NCBI GenBank assembly: GCA_028723525.1
Contig: JAQYET010000096.1
Coordinates: forward strand, 1-64,000
DNA length: 64,000 nt
Origin: Prevotellaceae bacterium
Lineage (GTDB): Bacteria; Bacteroidota; Bacteroidia; Bacteroidales; Bacteroidaceae
Direction of reading: 5' to 3'
Under the pieces are notes generated by a model that did not search any database, had not been told where the DNA came from, and worked only from the letters and a program-made list of their open reading frames with translations. Numbering within the stretch: the stretch's first letter is position 1; every line of letters starts with the position of its first letter. The translations under genes were made by a program, and so were the position numbers. Below, one piece after another: positions 61,245-64,000 of this stretch.

Positions 61245-62483
61245 ATGTATAAAAGAGAAATAAATGACATGTGGAGCTTTAAAGAAGCAGACACGAAAGA
61301 GTACACCCATTGTTATCATACATATCCTGCAATGATGATTCCACAAGTGGCAAGAACTCTCATAAAGGAGTATCGACCGGAGGGAAAGTTAGATTTAATA
61401 CTTGACCCTTATATGGGAAGTGGTACGACTTTAGTTGAGGCTTCATTAGCAGGGATAAATTCTGTTGGTACAGACTTAAACCCACTGGCAAGATTTATGA
61501 CCAGCGTAAAGACAAAGCACTACAACTATAATAATCTTTTAATGCAATTTCGGGAGATACAATCACATCTGATATTTTATTCAGAGAAAAATGTAAAAAT
61601 ACGCAATTTCGATAGAATTTCTAATTACTCATTCTGGTACAATGAAGAAACTCTGATGAAATTATCATACTTGTCACAATTGATAGAGAATGTGGAAGAC
61701 AAAGATTTCTTTAATGTTGCTCTTTCTGAGACGATAAGAGAAGTGTCGTTTACACGTAAGGGTGAATTTAAAAGATACCGAATGAATGAAAGTAGCATCG
61801 CCAAATTCAACCCCGATACTTTCAATCTATTTGAAAAAAAAGTAGTAAGAAATTTGGAGGGATTAAACAGTTATAACAGTAAAGTCAATAAAGATGTTGC
61901 TGTCGGCATATATGGTTTTAATACAATAAATGGTATTCCCTCCGATATAATAAATGAAGGCGATATTGATATGGTCGTGACCTCGCCTCCTTATGGTGAC
62001 AGTAAAACTACTGTTGCTTATGGACAATTTTCAAGGTGGGCAAATGAATGGTTTTGTTTTGACAATGCAAAGAACTTAGATACTATTCTTATGGGGGGAA
62101 GTAAGGCAACTAAAGAAATCTTCAAAACAAACACTATTAGAAATATTTTAGATAAAATAGACCACTTAGAACATAAAAGATATCTGGAAGTAGTATCTTT
62201 TCTAAACGATTATTACCTATCAATCAAGAATGTATCAAAATCTGTTAGAAGCCGTGGTACTGTCTGTTATGTTGTGGGAGATAGGAGAGTTAAAGGTATT
62301 CAGATACCATTGGATTACTTTACTGCTGAAATGTTTGAAACTTTTGGATTTAAACACGAAACCACAATAGTAAGAGAAATTCCAAATAAAAGAATGCCTT
62401 CTAAAACAAGTCCAACCAATAAAGTTGGAGAAAAAGTAAGTACTATGAGCAATGAATACATCGTAATACTTAATAAAAAGTAA
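61245..62483 (+). CDS. DNA methyltransferase of the restriction island (probably N4-cytosine)
   Basis: A 412-aa enzyme. Motif I DPYMGSGTTLVEASLAG (SAM binding, 54-70) comes first, then a long middle region (85-240), then motif IV TSPPYGDSKTTVAYGQF (246-262). A TSPPY catalytic motif is typical of N4-cytosine enzymes, which fits a partner for an MvaI/BcnI-type nuclease (CCWGG/CCSGG sites, N4-methylated). GTVCYVVGDRRVKGIQIPLD and MSNEYIVILNK end the domain. The order I then IV is alpha-type. It diverges from the controller gene and ends before a strong hairpin. Codon use is AT-rich. Confidence 0.88.
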   Translation: MYKREINDMWSFKEADTKEYTHCYHTYPAMMIPQVARTLIKEYRPEGKLDLILDPYMGSGTTLVEASLAGINSVGTDLNPLARFMTSVKTKHYNYNNLLMQFREIQSHLIFYSEKNVKIRNFDRISNYSFWYNEETLMKLSYLSQLIENVEDKDFFNVALSETIREVSFTRKGEFKRYRMNESSIAKFNPDTFNLFEKKVVRNLEGLNSYNSKVNKDVAVGIYGFNTINGIPSDIINEGDIDMVVTSPPYGDSKTTVAYGQFSRWANEWFCFDNAKNLDTILMGGSKATKEIFKTNTIRNILDKIDHLEHKRYLEVVSFLNDYYLSIKNVSKSVRSRGTVCYVVGDRRVKGIQIPLDYFTAEMFETFGFKHETTIVREIPNKRMPSKTSPTNKVGEKVSTMSNEYIVILNKK

Positions 62484-62515
62484 AGTATAAAAACCATAAC
62501 GGGATGAAATAAAAT

Positions 62516-62553
62516 AATTAAAAGCAATGTCAGTAAAGACATTGCTTTTAATT
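62516..62553. terminator. Perfect 16-bp-stem terminator after the methyltransferase gene
   Basis: AATTAAAAGCAATGTC (62516-62531) pairs exactly with 62538-62553 across AGTAAA; T-rich on the right, A-rich on the left, so it can serve both directions. Confidence 0.92.
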
Positions 62554-62555
62554 TA

Positions 62556-62575
62556 TGTAGGAAAATCCCTACTTT
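62556..62575. repeat. Right 20-bp direct repeat of the restriction island
   Basis: Second copy of TGTAGGAAAATCCCTACTTT. It overlaps the stop codon of the FecCD-type permease (62569-62571, reverse strand). Confidence 0.85.
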
Positions 62576-63588
62576 CTCTTGAACAATACCATTGCCACGA
62601 TGGGCGCGCCGACCAGTGCCGTGACCGAATTGATTGGCAAAGCACCCTCGAAACCGGGCATGCGGGCGATGATGTTGCAGACAAGGGCGAGGGCAGAACC
62701 GGTGAGCATGGTTGCCGGCATGAGCACCCGGTGGTCGCCGGTGCGCCATATCGAACGGCAGAGATGCGGCACGGCAAGCCCGAGGAACATAATGGGTCCA
62801 CAATAGGCAGTGACGATTGCCACGAGCACACCGCTGCAACCGATTACCAGAAGGCGTGAACGGCGGATGTCAAGACCGAGGTTGCGTGCATAGTCTTCGC
62901 CCAAAAGGAGCAGGTTCATGGTCTTCACAAGGAGCATGGAAAGCGGTATCAGCACTGCCATCAGGGTTACAAAGAGCCACACCTGACCGGCAGAGACTCT
63001 CGAGAAGCTGCCCAGTCCCCATACCACGTATGCCCGGAGGTCTTCCTCGGCAGCAAAATATTTCAGCACACCGATTATCGCCGTTGCCACATATCCTATC
63101 ATAACGCCGATGATGAGGAGCGTCACGTTGCCCTTGACCCTCTGCGCCACATAGACAATCAGCGACATCACGGAGAGCGAACCGATGATTGCTCCCAACG
63201 ACAATGCCGCGTTCCCGGCTATGCCAAGGCTGCTCATCGCCACTCCTCCGATGCTTCCTGAGACGAGCACCATAAGTCCTACGCCGAGCGAAGCACCGTT
63301 GCTGATACCCAGCACCGACGGTCCTGCCAGCGGATTGTGGAACACCGTCTGCATCTGCAGACCCGATATGGCGAGTCCGGCACCGGCAACCATAGCGGTG
63401 AGTGCCTGCGGCAGGCGCGATTTCATTATGATGTTCTGCCACACCATTGAGCTGTCGTCGCCTCCGGTGAGAATGTCCCACACGTCGGCAATGGGTATTT
63501 TCACCGTTCCGAGCATCAGGTTGACGAAGAACATTGCCACGATGACGAGCATCATAAGCAGGAAGAAACGGAAGTTTTTTTTACTCAT
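62569..63588 (-). CDS. FecCD/BtuC-type ABC transporter permease
   Basis: A 339-aa inner-membrane permease with about nine to ten hydrophobic segments. LPQALTAMVAGAGLAISGLQMQTVFHNPLAGPSVLGISNGASLG is the conserved N-terminal core of FecCD permeases for siderophore-iron or cobalamin, and FLGLAVPHLCRSIWRTGDHRVLMPATML near the end contacts the ATPase. LLGEDYARNLGLDIRRSRLLVI holds the coupling region. Its start overlaps the substrate-binding gene stop by 4 bp (TCAT region). No ATPase gene is in the window; it could lie right of the edge or elsewhere. The stop codon falls inside the right repeat of the restriction island. Confidence 0.92.
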   Translation of the reverse strand: MSKKNFRFFLLMMLVIVAMFFVNLMLGTVKIPIADVWDILTGGDDSSMVWQNIIMKSRLPQALTAMVAGAGLAISGLQMQTVFHNPLAGPSVLGISNGASLGVGLMVLVSGSIGGVAMSSLGIAGNAALSLGAIIGSLSVMSLIVYVAQRVKGNVTLLIIGVMIGYVATAIIGVLKYFAAEEDLRAYVVWGLGSFSRVSAGQVWLFVTLMAVLIPLSMLLVKTMNLLLLGEDYARNLGLDIRRSRLLVIGCSGVLVAIVTAYCGPIMFLGLAVPHLCRSIWRTGDHRVLMPATMLTGSALALVCNIIARMPGFEGALPINSVTALVGAPIVAMVLFKRK

Positions 63589-64000
63589 TCTATCAGTTTA
63601 TAGTATTTCGGGGTATGGTCTTTCAACACTTCGGGGTGGAAAGCTTTGATGAAGTCTTTCAGCAGAATGTCCGGCTCCATAGCCGAGAGTTCGTTGAGCG
63701 GTGTATTGTTTATGTCGCAGCACACCACCTTTTTCTGCTTAAACGCCTTGAAGTCGGCATAGCGCGGGTCTTCTTCCGCGTGCAAGGCATAGGAAAAAGG
63801 CTCCTTCTCCTTGTTCTGTATTATCCAGAAATCGGCGTTCTCAGCCTTCGAATAAACCACCTCAAAGTCTATAAAAACTCCTCCTGTGCGCTCATCGTCG
63901 AGCATGAAATACTGCCCCGCGGCATCATCCACTATCTCTGCGATGAAACTCTTGCCGCCCATAGCATACCAGTTGTCGCCGTGCATCTTCCCGTAAAGCA
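63585..64000 (-). CDS. ABC transporter periplasmic substrate-binding protein (BtuF/FecB-like), C-terminal part
   Basis: The reverse strand is open from the window edge (LYGKMHGDNWYAMGGKSF) to TGA at 63585, so the N-terminus is missing. YAMGGKSFIAEIVDDAAGQY and DERTGGVFIDFEVVYSKAEN are the C-lobe of class III binding proteins; KQKKVVCCDINNTPLNELS with DILLKDFIKAFHPEVL closes the domain. It delivers ferric siderophore, haem or cobalamin to the permease encoded downstream with a 4-bp overlap. The true start is outside the window, so the substrate class cannot be refined. Confidence 0.88.
   Translation of the reverse strand, partial: LYGKMHGDNWYAMGGKSFIAEIVDDAAGQYFMLDDERTGGVFIDFEVVYSKAENADFWIIQNKEKEPFSYALHAEEDPRYADFKAFKQKKVVCCDINNTPLNELSAMEPDILLKDFIKAFHPEVLKDHTPKYYKLIE

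Overview
The window reads as chromosomal DNA of a Prevotella-like member of the Bacteroidales. The reasons are the fused SecDF, several proteins with C-terminal type IX secretion (T9SS) sorting tails, BspA-like leucine-rich repeats, an interpain-like C10 protease, a TonB-dependent receptor locus, a KorAB oxoacid:ferredoxin oxidoreductase, and promoters of the Bacteroidetes form TTTG-N19-TAnnTTTG. The assignment is inferred from gene content; no rRNA or tRNA gene was recognised. Most of the DNA has mid GC; the block at about 59.8-62.55 kb is clearly AT-rich and looks acquired.

Layout. 1-2.2 kb: the 5' part of a mobile-element tyrosine integrase running off the left edge, a flavinylated FMN/4Fe-4S membrane protein and the decayed start of another gene. 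2.2-5.7 kb: two related DUF4831-type exported proteins and the NAD(P)HX repair enzyme. 5.8-9.0 kb: hpt, adk, obg and pgeF. 9.6-17.3 kb: secDF, an EEP-family hydrolase, a rhomboid protease, HU, rbfA, a LolC/E-type permease and a PAS protein. 17.5-32 kb: a surface region with four large T9SS cargo proteins (two adhesin-like, one LRR, one C10 protease), a YafQ-type toxin-antitoxin pair and a receiver-only regulator. 32.2-36.8 kb: miaB, xerD, a U32 protein, sufE-like and a SpoU methyltransferase. 36.9-43.2 kb: a four-gene outer-membrane locus (TonB receptor, LRR/DUF4876 protein, lipoprotein, DUF6850 protein). 43.4-48.5 kb: a DUF3332 lipoprotein, a broken AlbA_2-type gene, an LtaS-like phosphotransferase and a GT39-type glycosyltransferase. 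48.6-56.6 kb: upp with a small leader ORF, pckA, korAB and a LytS/LytTR two-component pair. 56.7-59.7 kb: a Pif1-like helicase and an outer-membrane barrel protein. 59.8-62.6 kb: an MvaI/BcnI-type restriction-modification island between 20-bp direct repeats. 62.6-64 kb: a FecCD-type iron/cobalamin permease and its substrate-binding protein, cut by the right edge.

The most unusual non-coding signal is a family of four intergenic arrays (9328, 28928, 51394, 58912). A 15-bp near-palindromic word, AAAATCGGCGAAATT, recurs at an exact 22-bp period with 7-bp spacers, and each array closes with an inverted copy. A second family shares the terminus TTTAACCCCAATC: a ~200-bp MITE-like element at 9067 and a perfect 28-bp-stem hairpin at 36817. 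I could not search databases, so novelty is not established for either.

The genes combine housekeeping (nucleotide salvage, tRNA/ribosome maturation, protein export) with host-facing functions. SecDF feeds the Sec step used by T9SS cargo, the TonB locus and FecCD system point to nutrient capture, and the restriction island, toxin-antitoxin pair, integrase and decayed genes mark the accessory fraction.
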